Positions 1 through 14,000 of a stretch of 64,000 nt of DNA are shown here, in pieces. This DNA comes from Eledone cirrhosa (Eukaryota > Mollusca > Cephalopoda > Octopoda > Eledonidae), in NCBI GenBank assembly GCA_964016885.1, contig OZ024759.1, positions 3,015,285 to 3,079,284 on the forward strand. The letters run 5' to 3'. The position numbers and the translations under genes are program-made. Every line of letters begins with the position of its first letter. The stretch's first letter is position 1. Under the pieces are notes generated by a model. That model saw only the letters and a program-made list of their open reading frames with translations. It did not search any database and was not told the DNA's origin.

Positions 1-3000
1 TAATGTGGTGTGATATAGTGTACTGTAGTCCAATGTGGTGTGATATAGTGAACTGTAGTCTAATGTGGTCTGATATTGTGTACTGTAGTCTAGTGTGGTG
101 TGCTATAGTGTACTGTAGTCTAGTATGGTGTGATATAGTGTACTGTAGTCCAGTGTGGTGTGATATAGTGTACTGTAGTCCAGTGTGGTGTGATATAGTG
201 TACTGCAGTCCAATGTGATGTGATATAGTGTACTGTAGTCTAGTGTGATGTGATATAGTGTATTGTAGTCTAGCGTGGTGTGACATAGTGTACTGTAGTC
301 TAGTGTGGTGTGATATAGTGTACTGTAGTCTAGTGTGCTGTGATATAGTGTACTGTAGTCTAGTGTGGTGTGATATTGTGTACTGTAGTCTAGTGTGGTG
401 TGCTATAGTGTACTGTAGTCTAGTATGGTGTGATATAGTGTACTGTAGTCCAGTGTGGTGTGATATAGTGTACTGTAGTCCAGTGTGGTGTGATATAGTG
501 TACTGCAGTCCAATGTGATGTGATATAGTGTACTGTAGTCTAGAGTGATGTGATATAGTGTATTGTAGTCTAATGTGGTGTGATATAATGTACTGTAGTC
601 TAGTGTGGTGTGATATAGTGTACTGTAGTCTAGTGCGGTGACATATAGTGTACTGTAGTCCAATGTGGTGTGATATAGTGTACTGTAGTCTAATGTGGTG
701 TGATATAATGTAAAGTAGTCTAGTGTGGTGTGATAGAGTGTACTGTAGTCTAATGTGATGTGATATAATGTAACGTAGTCTAGTGTGGTGTGATCTAGTG
801 TACTGTAGTCTAATGTGGTGTGATATAGTGTACTGTAGTCTAATGTGGTGTGATATAATGTACTGTAGTCTAGTGTGGTGTGATATAATGTACTGTAGTC
901 TAGTGTGGTGTGATATAGTGTACTGTAGTCAAGTGTGGTGTGATATAGTGGACTGTAGTCTAATGTGGTGTGATATAGTGTACTGTAGTCTAATGTGGTG
1001 TGATATAATGTACTGTAGTCCAGCGTGGTGTGATATAGTGTACTGTAGTCTAATGTAGTGTGATATAGTGTACTGTAGTTTAGTATGGTGTGATATAGTG
1101 TACTGTAGTCTAGTGTGGTGTGATATAGTGTACTGTGGTCTAGTGTGGTGTGATATAGTGTACTGTAGTCTAGTGTGGTGTGATATAGTGTACTGTAGTC
1201 CAATGTGGTGTGATATAGTGTACTGCAGTCTAGTGTGGTGTGATATAGTGTATGGTAGTCCAGTGTGGTGTGATATTGTGTACTGTAGTCTAATGTGGTG
1301 TGATATAGTGTACTGTAGTCCAATGTGGTGTGATATAGTGAACTGTAGTCTAATGTGGTGTGATATTGTGTACTGTAGTCCAGTGTGGTGTGATATAGTG
1401 TACTGTAGTCCAGTGTGGTGTGATATAGTGTACTGCAGTCCAATGTGATGTGATATAGTGTACTGTAGTCTAGTGTGATGTGATATAGTGTATTGTAGTC
1501 TAATGTGGTGTGATATAATGTACTGTAGTCTAGTGTGGTGTGATATAGTGTACTGGAGTCTAGTGCGGTGTCATATAGTGTACTGTAGTCCAATGGGGTG
1601 TGATATAGTGTACTGTAGTCTAATGTGGTGTGATATAATGTAATGTAGTCTAGTGTGGTGTGATAGAGTGTACTGTAGTCTAATGTGATGTGATATAATG
1701 TAACGTAGTCTAGTGTGGTGTGATATAGTGTACTGTAGTCTAATGTGGTGTGATATAGTGTACTGTAGCCTAATGTGGTGTGATATAATGTACTGTAGTC
1801 TAGTGTGGTGTGATATAATGTACTGTAGTCTAGTGTGGTGTGATATAGTGTACTGTAGTCTAGTGCGGTGACATATAGTGTACTGTAGTCCAATGTGGTG
1901 TGATATAGTGTACTGTAGTCTAATGTGGTGTGATATAATGTAAAGTAGTCTAGTGTGGTGTGATAGAGTGTACTGTAGTCTAATGTGATGTGATATAATG
2001 TAACGTAGTCTAGTGTGGTGTGATCTAGTGTACTGTAGTCTAATGTGGTGTGATATAGTGTACTGTAGTCTAATGTGGTGTGATATAATGTACTGTAGTC
2101 TAGTGTGGTGTGATATAATGTACTGTAGTCTAGTGTGGTGTGATATAGTGTACTGTAGTCAAGTGTGGTGTGATATAGTGTACTGTAGTCTAATGTGGTG
2201 TGATATAGTGTACTGTAATCTAATGTGGTGTGATATAATGTACTGTAGTCCAGCGTGGTGTGATATAGTGTACTGTAGTCTAATGTAGTGTGATACAGTG
2301 TACTGTAGTTTAGTATGGTGTGATATAGTGTACTGTAGTCTAGTGTGGTGTGATATAGTGTACTGTGGTCTAGTGTGGTGTGATATAGTGTACTGTAGTC
2401 TAGTGTGGTGTGATATAGTGTACTGTAGTCCAATGTGGTGTGATATAGTGTACTGTAGTCTAGTGTGGTGTGATATAGTGTATGGTAGTCCAGTGTGGTG
2501 TGATATTGTGTACTGTAGTCTAATGTGGTGTGATATAGTGTACTGTAGTCCAATGTGGTGTGATATAGTGAACTGTAGTCTAATGTGGTGTGATATTGTG
2601 TACTGTAGTCTAGTGTGGTGTGCTATAGTGTACTGTAGTCTAGTATGGTGTGATATAGTGTACTGTAGTCCAGTGTGGTGTGATATAGTGTACTGTAGTC
2701 CAGTGTGGTGTGATATAGTGTACTGCAGTCCAATGTGATGTGATATAGTGTACTGTAGTCTAGTGTGATGTGATATAGTGTATTGTAGTCTAATGTGGTG
2801 TGATATAATGTACTGTAGTCTAGTGTGGTGTGATATAGTGTACTGTAGTCTAGTGCGGTGTCATATAGTGTACTGTAGTCCAATGGGGTGTGATATAGTG
2901 TACTGTAGTCTAATGTGGTGTGATATAATGTAATGTAGTCTAGTGTGGTGTGATAGAGTGTACTGTAGTCTAATGTGATGTGATATAATGTAACGTAGTC

Positions 3001-5340
3001 TAGTGTGGTGTGATATAGTGTACTGTAGTCTAATGTGGTGTGATATAGTGTACTGTAGCCTAATGTGGTGTGATATAATGTACTGTAGTCTAGTGTGGTG
3101 TGATATAATGTACTGTAGTCTAGTGTAGTGTGATATAGTGTACTGTAGTCAAGTGTGGTGTGATATAGTGTACTGTAGTCTAATGTGGTGTGATATAGTG
3201 TACTGTAGTCTAATGTGGTGTGATATAATGTACTGTAGTCCAGTGTGGTGTGATATAGTGTACTGTAGTCTAATGTAGTGTGATATAGTGTACTGTAGTT
3301 TAGTATGGTGTGATATAGTGTACTGTAGTCTAGTGTGGTGTGATATAGTGTACCGTGGTCTAGTGTGGTGTGATATAGTGTACTGTAGTCTAGTGTGGTG
3401 TGATATAGTGTACTGTAGTCCAATGTGGTGTGATATAGTGTACTGTAGTCTAGTGTGGTGTGATATAGTGTATGGTAGTCCAGTGTGGTGTGATATTGTG
3501 TACTGTAGTCTAATGTGGTGGGATATAGTGTACTGTAGTCCAATGTGGTGTGATATAGTGAACTGTAGTCTAATGTGGTGTGATATTGTGTACTGTAGTC
3601 TAGTGTGGTGTGCTATAGTGTACTGTAGTCTAGTATGGTGTGATATAGTGTACTGTAGTCCAGTGTGGTGTGATATAGTGTACTGTAGTCCAGTGTGGTG
3701 TGATATAGTGTACTGCAGTCCAATGTGATGTGATATAGTGTACTGTAGTCTAGTGTGATGTGATATAGTGTATTGTAGTCTAATGTGGTGTGATATAATG
3801 TACTGTAGTCTAGTGTGGTGTGATATAGTGTACTGTAGTCTAGTGCGGTGTCATATAGTGTACTGTAGTCCAATGGGGTGTGATATAGTGTACTGTAGTC
3901 TAATGTGGTGTGATATAATGTAATGTAGTCTAGTGTGGTGTGATAGAGTGTACTGTAGTCTAATGTGATGTGATATAATGTAACGTAGTCTAGTGTGGTG
4001 TGATATAGTGTACTGTAGTCTAATGTGGTGTGATATAGTGTACTGTAGCCTAATGTGGTGTGATATAATGTACTGTAGTCTAGTGTGGTGTGATATAATG
4101 TACTGTAGTCTAGTGTGGTGTGATATAGTGTACTGTAGTCAAGTGTGGTGTGATATAGTGTACTGTAGTCTAATGTGGTGTGATATAGTGTACTGTAGTC
4201 TAATGTGGTGTGATATAATGTACTGTAGTCCAGTGTGGTGTGATATAGTGTACTGTAGTCTAATGTAGTGTGATATAGTGTACTGTAGTTTAGTATGGTG
4301 TGATATAGTGTACTGTAGTCTAGTGTGGTGTGATATAGTGTACTGTGGTCTAGTGTGGTGTGATATAGTGTACTGTAGTCTAGTGTGGTGTGATATAGTG
4401 TACTGTAGTCCAATGTGGTGTGATATAGTGTACTGTAGTCTAGTGTGGTGTGATATAGTGTATGGTAGTCCAGTGTGGTGTGATATTGTGTACTGTAGTC
4501 TAATGTGGTGTGATATAGTGTACTGTAGTCTAGTGTGGTGTGATATTGTGTACTGTAGTCTAGTGTGGTGTGCTATAGTGTACTGTAGTCTAGTATGGTG
4601 TGATATAGTGTACTGTAGTCCAGTGTGGTGTGATATAGTGTATGGTAGTCCAGTGTGGTGTGATATTGTGTACTGTAGTCCAATGTGGTGTGATATAGTG
4701 AACTGTAGTCTAATGTGGTGTGATATTGTGTACTGTAGTCTAGTGTGGTGTGCTATAGTGTACTGTAGTCTAGTATGGTGTGATATAGTGTACTGTAGTC
4801 CAGTGTGGTGTGATATAGTGTACTGCAGTCCAATGTGGTGTGATATAGTGTACTGTAGTCTAGTGTGGTGTGATATAGTGTACTGTAGTCCAGTGTGGTG
4901 TGATATAGTGTACTGTAGTCTAGCGTGGTGTGACATAGTGTACTGTAGTCTAGTGTGGTGTGATATAGTGTACTGTAGTCTAGTGTGGTGTGATATAGTG
5001 TACTGTAGTCTAGTGTGGTGTGATATAGTTTACTGTAGTCTAGTGTGGTGTGCTATAGTGTACTGTAGTCTAGTATGGTGTGATATAGTGTACTGTAGTC
5101 CAGTGTGGTGTGATATAGTGTACTGTAGTCCAGTGTGGTGTGATATAGTGTACTGCAGTCCAATGTGATGTGATATAGTGTACTGTAGTCTAGTGTGGTG
5201 TGATATAGTGTACTGTAGTCTAATGTGGTGTGATATAGTGTACTGTAGTCTAGTGTGGTGTGACATAGTGTACTGTAGTCTAGTGTGATGTGATATAGTG
5301 TACTGTAGTATAATGTGGTGTGATATAGTGTACTGCAGTC
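1..5340. repeat. Satellite block with about 33-monomer (990-bp) higher-order repeat
   Basis: Marker variants recur at fixed distances. The variant TAGTGCGGTG occurs at 631, 1561, 1861, 2851 and 3841 (spacings 930, 300, 990, 990). The marker GTGAACTGTAGTC recurs near 50, 1340, 2570, 3560 and 4700. Whole stretches repeat at 1,230 bp (783-1058 against 2013-2288) and at 990 bp (2298 against 3288 against 4278). The differences are multiples of 30, so monomer phase is kept. Extra blocks of about 8-10 monomers have been gained or lost between copies. Confidence 0.85.
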
Positions 5341-8300
5341 TAATGTGGTGTAATATAGTGTACTGTAGTCTAATGTGGTGTGATATAATGTACTGTAGTC
5401 TAGTGTGGTGTGATATAGTGTACTGTAGTCCAATGTGGTGTGATATAGTGTACTGTAGTCTAATGTGATGTGATATAATGTAACGTAGTCTAGTGTGGTG
5501 TGATATAGTGTACTGTAGTCTAATGTGGTGTGATATAGTGTACTGTAGTCTAATGTGGTGTGATATAATGTACTGTAGTCCAGTGTGGTGTGATATAGTG
5601 TACTGTAGTCTAATGTAGTGTGATATAGTGTACTGTAGTCTAATGTGGTGTGATATAGTGTACTGTAGTTTAGTATGGTGTGATATACTGTACTGTAGTC
5701 TAGTGTGGTGTGATATAGTGTACCGTGGTCTAGTGTGGTGTGATATAGTGTACTGTTGTCTAGTGTGGTATGATATCGCGTACTGTAGTCAAGTGTGGTG
5801 TGATATAGTGTACTGTAGTTTAGTATGGTGTGATATAGTGTACTGTAGTCTAATGTGGTGTGATATAGTTTACTGTAGTCTAGTGTGATGTGATATTTGT
5901 GTACTGTAGTCCAATGTGATGTGATATAGTGTACTGTAGTCTAGTGTGGTGTGATATAGTGTAGTGTAGTCTAGTGTGGTGTGATATAGTGTACTGTAGT
6001 CTAGTGTGGTGTAATATAGTGTACTGTAGTCTAATGTGGTGTGATATAGTGTAGTGTAGTCAAGTGTGGTGTGATATAGTGTACTATATTCTAGTGTGGT
6101 GTGATATAGTGTACTGTAGTCCAATGTGATGTGATATAGTGTAGTGTAGTCTAGTGTGTTGTGATATAGTGTACTGTAGTTTAGTATGGTGTGATATAGT
6201 GTACTGTAGTCTAGTGTGGTGTACTGTAGTCTAGTTTGGTGTGATATAGTGTACTGTAGTTTAGTATGGTGTGATATAGTGTACTGCAGTCTAGTGTGGT
6301 GTGATATAGTGTACTATAATCTAATTTGGTGTGATATAGTGTACTGTAGTCTAGTGTGGTGTGATATAGTGTACTGTAGTCTAGTGTGGTGTGATATTGT
6401 GTACTGTAGTATAGTGTGGTGTGATATAGTGTACTGTAGTCTAGTATGGTGTGATATAGTGTAGTGTAGTCTAGTGTGGTGTGATATAGTGTACTGTAGT
6501 CTAGTGTGGTGTGATATAGTGTACTGTAGTTTAGTATGGTGTGATATAGTGTACTGTAGTCTAGTGTGGTGTACTGTAGTCTAGTTTCGTGTGATATAGT
6601 GTACTGTAGTTTAGTATGGTGTGATATAGTGTACTGCAGTCTAGTGTGGTGTGATATAGTGTACTGCAGTCTAGTGTGGTGTGATATAGTATACTGTAGT
6701 CTAGTGTGGTGTGATATAGTGTACTGTAGTCTAATGTGGTGTGATATTGTGTACTGTAGTATAGTGTGGTGTGATATAGTGTACTGTAGTCTAGTATGGT
6801 GTGATATAGTGTAGTGTAGTCTAGTGTGGTGTGATATAGTGTACTGTAGTTTAGTATGGTGTGATATAGTGTACTGTAGTCTAGTATGGTGTGATATAGT
6901 GTACTGTAGTCTAGTGTGGTGTGATATAGTGTACTGTAGTCTAATGTGGTGTGATACAGTGTACTGTAGTCTAATGAGGTGTGATATAGTGTACTGTAGT
7001 CTAATGTGGTGTGATATAGTTTACTGCAATCTAGTGTGGTGTGATATAGTGTACTGTAGTCTAGTGTGGTGTGATTTAGTGTACTGTAGTCCAGTGTGGT
7101 GTGATATACTTTACTGCAATCTAGTGTGTTGTGATATAGTGTACTGTAGTCTAGTGTGGTGTAATATAGTGTACTGTAGTCCAATGTGGTGTGATATAGT
7201 GTACTGTAGTCTAGTGTGGTGTGATATAGTGTACTGTAGTCCAATGTGGTGTGATATAGTGTACTGTAGTCTAGTGTGGTGTGATATAGTGTACTGTAGT
7301 CCAATGTGGTGTGATATTGTAGTCTAACGTGGTGTGATATAGTGTACTGTAGTCCAGTGTGGTGTGATATAGTGTACTGTATTCTAGTGTGGTGTGATAT
7401 AGTGTACTGTACTCCAGTGTGGTGTGATATAGAGTACTGTAGTCTAATGTGGTGTGATAAAATGTACTGTAGTCCAATGTTGTGACATAGTGTACTGTAG
7501 TCCAATGTGGTGTGATATAGCGTACTGTAGTCTAATGTGAAGTGATATAGAGCAATGTAGTCTAGTGTGGTGTGATATAGTGTACTGTAGTCTAGTGTGG
7601 TGTGATATAGTGTACTGCAGTCTCATGTGGTGTGATATAGTGTACTGTGTTCAAATGTGTCGTGATATAGTGTACTGTAGTCTAGTGTGGTGTGATATAG
7701 TGTACTGTAGTATAGTGTGGTGTGATATAGTGTACTATTATCTAATGTGGTGTGGTAAAATCTAGTGTATTCTAGTGTGGTGTGATAGTGTACTGTAGTC
7801 TAGTGTGGTGTGATATAGTGTACTGCAGTAGTGTGGTGTGATATTGTGTACTGTAGTCTAGTGTGGTGTGATATTGTGTACTGTATGCTAGTGTGATGTG
7901 ATATAGTGTACTGTAGTCTAGTGTGGTGTGATATAGTGTACTGTAGTCTAGTGTGGTGTGATATAGTGTACTGTAGTCCAGTGTGGTGTGATATAGTGTA
8001 CTGTTATCTAGTGTGGTGTGATATAGTGTACTGTAGTCCAGTGTGGTGTGATATAGTGTACTGTAGTCCAGTGTGGTGTGATATAGTTTACTGCAATCTA
8101 GTGTGGTGTGATATAGTGTACTATAGTCTAGTGTGGTGTGATATAGTGTACTGTAGTCCAGTGTGGTGTGATATAGTTTACTGCAATCTAGTGTGGTGTG
8201 ATACAGTGTACTGTAGTCTAGTGTGGTGGGATATAGTGTACTGTAGTCTAATGTGGTGTGATATAGTGTACTGAAGTCTAGTGTGGTGTGATATAGTGTA

Positions 8301-11053
8301 CTGTAGTCTAGTGTGGTGTGATATAGTGTACTGTAGTCCAGTGTGGTTTGATATAGTGTACTGTAGTCTAATGTGGTGTGATATAGTGTACTGTAGTCTA
8401 GTGTGGTGTGATATAGTGTACTGTAGTCTAGTGTGGTGTGATATAGTGTACTGTAGTCTAGTGTGGTGTGATATAGTGTACTGTAGTCTAGTGTGGTGTG
8501 ATATAGTGTACTGTAGTCTAATCTGGTGTGATATAGTGTACTGTAGTCTAGTGTGGTGTGATATAGTGTACTGTAGTCTAGTGTGGTGTGATATTGTGTA
8601 CCGTAGTCTAGTGTGGTGTGATATAGTGTACAGTAGTATAATGTGGTGTGATATAGTGTACTGTAGTCTAGTGTGGTGTGATATAGTGCACTGTAGTCAA
8701 GTGTGGTGTGATATAGCGTACTGTAGTCTAGTGTGGTGTGATATAGTGTACTGTAGTCTAATGTGGTGTGATATAGTGTACTGTAGTTTAGTGTGGTGTG
8801 ATATAGTGTACTGTAGTCTAGTGTGGTGTGATATAGTGTACTGTAGTCTCATGTGGTGTGATATAATGTACTGTAGTCTAGTATGGTGTGATATAGTGTA
8901 CTGTAGTCCAATGTGGTGTGATATAGTGCACTGTAGTCAAGTGTGGTGTGATATAGTGCACTGTAGTCAAGTGTGGTGTGATATAGTGTACTGTAGTCTA
9001 GTGTGGTGTGATATAGTGTACTGTAGTCTAGTGTGGTGTGATATAGTGTACTGTAGTCCACTGTGGTGTGATATAGTGTACTGTAGTCTAGGGTGGTGTG
9101 ATATAGTGTACTGTAGTCCAGTGTGGTGTGATATATTTTACTGCAATCTAGTGTGGTGTGATATAATGTACTGTAGTCTAGAGTGGTGGGATATAGTGTA
9201 CTGTAGTCTAATGTGGTTTGATATAGTGTACTGAAGTCTAGTGTGGTGTGATATAGTGTACTGTAGTCTAATGTGGTGTGATATAGTGTACTGAAGTCTA
9301 GTGTGGTGTGATATAGTGTACTGTAGTCTAATGTGGTGTGATATAGTGTACTGTAGTCCAGTGTGGTGTGATATAGTGTACTGTAGTGTAGTGGGGTGTG
9401 ATATAATGTATTGTAGTCCAGTGTGGTGTGATATAGTGTACTGTAGTCTAATGTGGTGTGATATAGTGTACTGTAGTCCAGTGTGGTGTGATATAGTGTA
9501 CTGTAATCTAGTGTGGTGTGATATAGTGTACTGTAGTCCAGTGTGGTGTGATATAGTGTACTGTAGTCTAATGTGGTGTAATATAGTGTACTGTAGTCTA
9601 GTGTGGTGTGATATAGTGTACTGTAGTCTAGTGTGGTGTGATATAGTGTACTGTAGTCTAGTGTGGTGTGATATAGTGTACTGTAGTCTGGTGTGGTGTG
9701 ATATAGTGTACTGTAGTCTAGTGTGGTGTGATATAGTGTACTGTAGTCTAGTGTGGTGTGATATAGTGTACTTCAGTTTAGTATGGTGTGATATAGTGTA
9801 CTGCAGTCTAGTGTGGTGTGATATAGTGTACTGTAGTCTAATGTGGTGTGATATAGTGTACTGTAGTCTAGTATGGTGTGATATAGTGTACTGTAGTCCA
9901 ATGTGGTGTGATATAGTGTACTGTAGTCTAGTGTGGTGTGATATAGTGTACTGTAGTCCAATGTGGTGATATAGTGTACTGTAGTCTAGTGTGGTGTGAT
10001 ATAGTGTACTGTAGTCCAATGTGGTGTGATATTGTAGTCTAACGTGGTGTGATATAGTGTACTGTAGTCCAGTGTGGTGTGATATAGTGTACTGTAGTCT
10101 AGTGTGGTGTGATATAGTGTACTGTACTCCAGTGTGGTGTGATATAGAGTACTGTAGTCTAATGTGGTGTGATAAAATGTACTGTAGTCCAATGTTGTGA
10201 CATAGTGTACTGTAGTCCAATGTGGTGTGATATAGCGTACTGTAGTCTAATGTGAAGTGATATAGAGCAATGTAGTCTAGTGTGGTGTGATATAGTGTAC
10301 TGTAGTCTAGTGTGGTGTGATATAGTGTACTGCAGTCTCATGTGGTGTGATATAGTGTACTGTATTCAAATGTGTCGTGATATAGTGTACTGTAGTCTAG
10401 TGTGGTGTGATATAGTGTACTGTAGTATAGTGTGGTGTGATATAGTGTACTATTATCTAATGTGGTGTGGTAAAATCTAGTGTATTCTAGTGTGGTGTGA
10501 TAGTGTACTCTAGTCTAGTGTGGTGTGATATAGTGTACTGCAGTAGTGTGGTGTGATATTGTGTACTGTAGTCTAGTGTGGTGTGATATTGTGTACTGTA
10601 TGCTAGTGTGATGTGATATAGTGTACTGTAGTCTAGTGTGGTGTGATATAGTGTACTGTAGTCTAGTGTGGTGTGATATAGTGTACTGTAGTCCAGTGTG
10701 GTGTGATATAGTGTACTGTTATCTAGTGTGGTGTGATATAGTGTACTGTAGTCCAGTGTGGTGTGATATAGTGTACTGTAGTCCAGTGTGGTGTGATATA
10801 GTTTACTGCAATCTAGTGTGGTGTGATATAGTGTACTATAGTCTAGTGTGGTGTGATATAGTGTACTGTAGTCCAGTGTGGTGTGATATAGTTTACTGCA
10901 ATCTAGTGTGGTGTGATACAGTGTACTGTAGTCTAGTGTGGTGGGATATAGTGTACTGTAGTCTAATGTGGTGTGATATAGTGTACTGAAGTCTAGTGTG
11001 GTGTGATATAGTGTACTGTAGTCTAGTGTGGTGTGATATAGTGTACTGTAGTC
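5341..11053. repeat. 5,713-bp higher-order unit, copy 1
   Basis: Every marker I compared here recurs exactly 5,713 bp later, including rare variants, short monomers and single-base insertions (for example the extra base near 5,895 recurs near 11,608). The match starts near 5,341: the monomers before it differ from those before 11,054. The length is 190 monomers plus 13 bp because the unit contains several short or long monomers. Inside it a module of about 1.1 kb occurs twice, 2,715 bp apart (about 7.2-8.3 kb and 9.9-11.05 kb). Confidence 0.9.
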
Positions 11054-14000
11054 TAATGTGGTGTAATATAGTGTACTGTAGTCTAATGTGGTGTGATATA
11101 ATGTACTGTAGTCTAGTGTGGTGTGATATAGTGTACTGTAGTCCAATGTGGTGTGATATAGTGTACTGTAGTCTAATGTGATGTGATATAATGTAACGTA
11201 GTCTAGTGTGGTGTGATATAGTGTACTGTAGTCTAATGTGGTGTGATATAGTGTACTGTAGTCTAATGTGGTGTGATATAATGTACTGTAGTCCAGTGTG
11301 GTGTGATATAGTGTACTGTAGTCTAATGTAGTGTGATATAGTGTACTGTAGTCTAATGTGGTGTGATATAGTGTACTGTAGTTTAGTATGGTGTGATATA
11401 CTGTACTGTAGTCTAGTGTGGTGTGATATAGTGTACCGTGGTCTAGTGTGGTGTGATATAGTGTACTGTTGTCTAGTGTGGTATGATATCGCGTACTGTA
11501 GTCAAGTGTGGTGTGATATAGTGTACTGTAGTTTAGTATGGTGTGATATAGTGTACTGTAGTCTAATGTGGTGTGATATAGTTTACTGTAGTCTAGTGTG
11601 ATGTGATATTTGTGTACTGTAGTCCAATGTGATGTGATATAGTGTACTGTAGTCTAGTGTGGTGTGATATAGTGTAGTGTAGTCTAGTGTGGTGTGATAT
11701 AGTGTACTGTAGTCTAGTGTGGTGTAATATAGTGTACTGTAGTCTAATGTGGTGTGATATAGTGTAGTGTAGTCAAGTGTGGTGTGATATAGTGTACTAT
11801 ATTCTAGTGTGGTGTGATATAGTGTACTGTAGTCCAATGTGATGTGATATAGTGTAGTGTAGTCTAGTGTGTTGTGATATAGTGTACTGTAGTTTAGTAT
11901 GGTGTGATATAGTGTACTGTAGTCTAGTGTGGTGTACTGTAGTCTAGTTTGGTGTGATATAGTGTACTGTAGTTTAGTATGGTGTGATATAGTGTACTGC
12001 AGTCTAGTGTGGTGTGATATAGTGTACTATAATCTAATTTGGTGTGATATAGTGTACTGTAGTCTAGTGTGGTGTGATATAGTGTACTGTAGTCTAGTGT
12101 GGTGTGATATTGTGTACTGTAGTATAGTGTGGTGTGATATAGTGTACTGTAGTCTAGTATGGTGTGATATAGTGTAGTGTAGTCTAGTGTGGTGTGATAT
12201 AGTGTACTGTAGTCTAGTGTGGTGTGATATAGTGTACTGTAGTTTAGTATGGTGTGATATAGTGTACTGTAGTCTAGTGTGGTGTACTGTAGTCTAGTTT
12301 CGTGTGATATAGTGTACTGTAGTTTAGTATGGTGTGATATAGTGTACTGCAGTCTAGTGTGGTGTGATATAGTGTACTGCAGTCTAGTGTGGTGTGATAT
12401 AGTATACTGTAGTCTAGTGTGGTGTGATATAGTGTACTGTAGTCTAATGTGGTGTGATATTGTGTACTGTAGTATAGTGTGGTGTGATATAGTGTACTGT
12501 AGTCTAGTATGGTGTGATATAGTGTAGTGTAGTCTAGTGTGGTGTGATATAGTGTACTGTAGTTTAGTATGGTGTGATATAGTGTACTGTAGTCTAGTAT
12601 GGTGTGATATAGTGTACTGTAGTCTAGTGTGGTGTGATATAGTGTACTGTAGTCTAATGTGGTGTGATACAGTGTACTGTAGTCTAATGAGGTGTGATAT
12701 AGTGTACTGTAGTCTAATGTGGTGTGATATAGTTTACTGCAATCTAGTGTGGTGTGATATAGTGTACTGTAGTCTAGTGTGGTGTGATTTAGTGTACTGT
12801 AGTCCAGTGTGGTGTGATATACTTTACTGCAATCTAGTGTGTTGTGATATAGTGTACTGTAGTCTAGTGTGGTGTAATATAGTGTACTGTAGTCCAATGT
12901 GGTGTGATATAGTGTACTGTAGTCTAGTGTGGTGTGATATAGTGTACTGTAGTCCAATGTGGTGTGATATAGTGTACTGTAGTCTAGTGTGGTGTGATAT
13001 AGTGTACTGTAGTCCAATGTGGTGTGATATTGTAGTCTAACGTGGTGTGATATAGTGTACTGTAGTCCAGTGTGGTGTGATATAGTGTACTGTATTCTAG
13101 TGTGGTGTGATATAGTGTACTGTACTCCAGTGTGGTGTGATATAGAGTACTGTAGTCTAATGTGGTGTGATAAAATGTACTGTAGTCCAATGTTGTGACA
13201 TAGTGTACTGTAGTCCAATGTGGTGTGATATAGCGTACTGTAGTCTAATGTGAAGTGATATAGAGCAATGTAGTCTAGTGTGGTGTGATATAGTGTACTG
13301 TAGTCTAGTGTGGTGTGATATAGTGTACTGCAGTCTCATGTGGTGTGATATAGTGTACTGTGTTCAAATGTGTCGTGATATAGTGTACTGTAGTCTAGTG
13401 TGGTGTGATATAGTGTACTGTAGTATAGTGTGGTGTGATATAGTGTACTATTATCTAATGTGGTGTGGTAAAATCTAGTGTATTCTAGTGTGGTGTGATA
13501 GTGTACTGTAGTCTAGTGTGGTGTGATATAGTGTACTGCAGTAGTGTGGTGTGATATTGTGTACTGTAGTCTAGTGTGGTGTGATATTGTGTACTGTATG
13601 CTAGTGTGATGTGATATAGTGTACTGTAGTCTAGTGTGGTGTGATATAGTGTACTGTAGTCTAGTGTGGTGTGATATAGTGTACTGTAGTCCAGTGTGGT
13701 GTGATATAGTGTACTGTTATCTAGTGTGGTGTGATATAGTGTACTGTAGTCCAGTGTGGTGTGATATAGTGTACTGTAGTCCAGTGTGGTGTGATATAGT
13801 TTACTGCAATCTAGTGTGGTGTGATATAGTGTACTATAGTCTAGTGTGGTGTGATATAGTGTACTGTAGTCCAGTGTGGTGTGATATAGTTTACTGCAAT
13901 CTAGTGTGGTGTGATACAGTGTACTGTAGTCTAGTGTGGTGGGATATAGTGTACTGTAGTCTAATGTGGTGTGATATAGTGTACTGAAGTCTAGTGTGGT

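Noticed and set aside
403..2553. Long open frames across the array (for example 716 residues at 403-2553 minus and 602 residues at 46,125-47,933 plus)
   Set aside because: They are pure decapeptide repeats produced by a stop-free 30-bp unit in several frames on both strands. There is no non-repeat start, domain, splice context or codon bias.
1..5340. CRISPR-like direct repeats of about 30 bp
   Set aside because: The repeats are contiguous without unique spacers, span over 50 kb, and lie in animal DNA.
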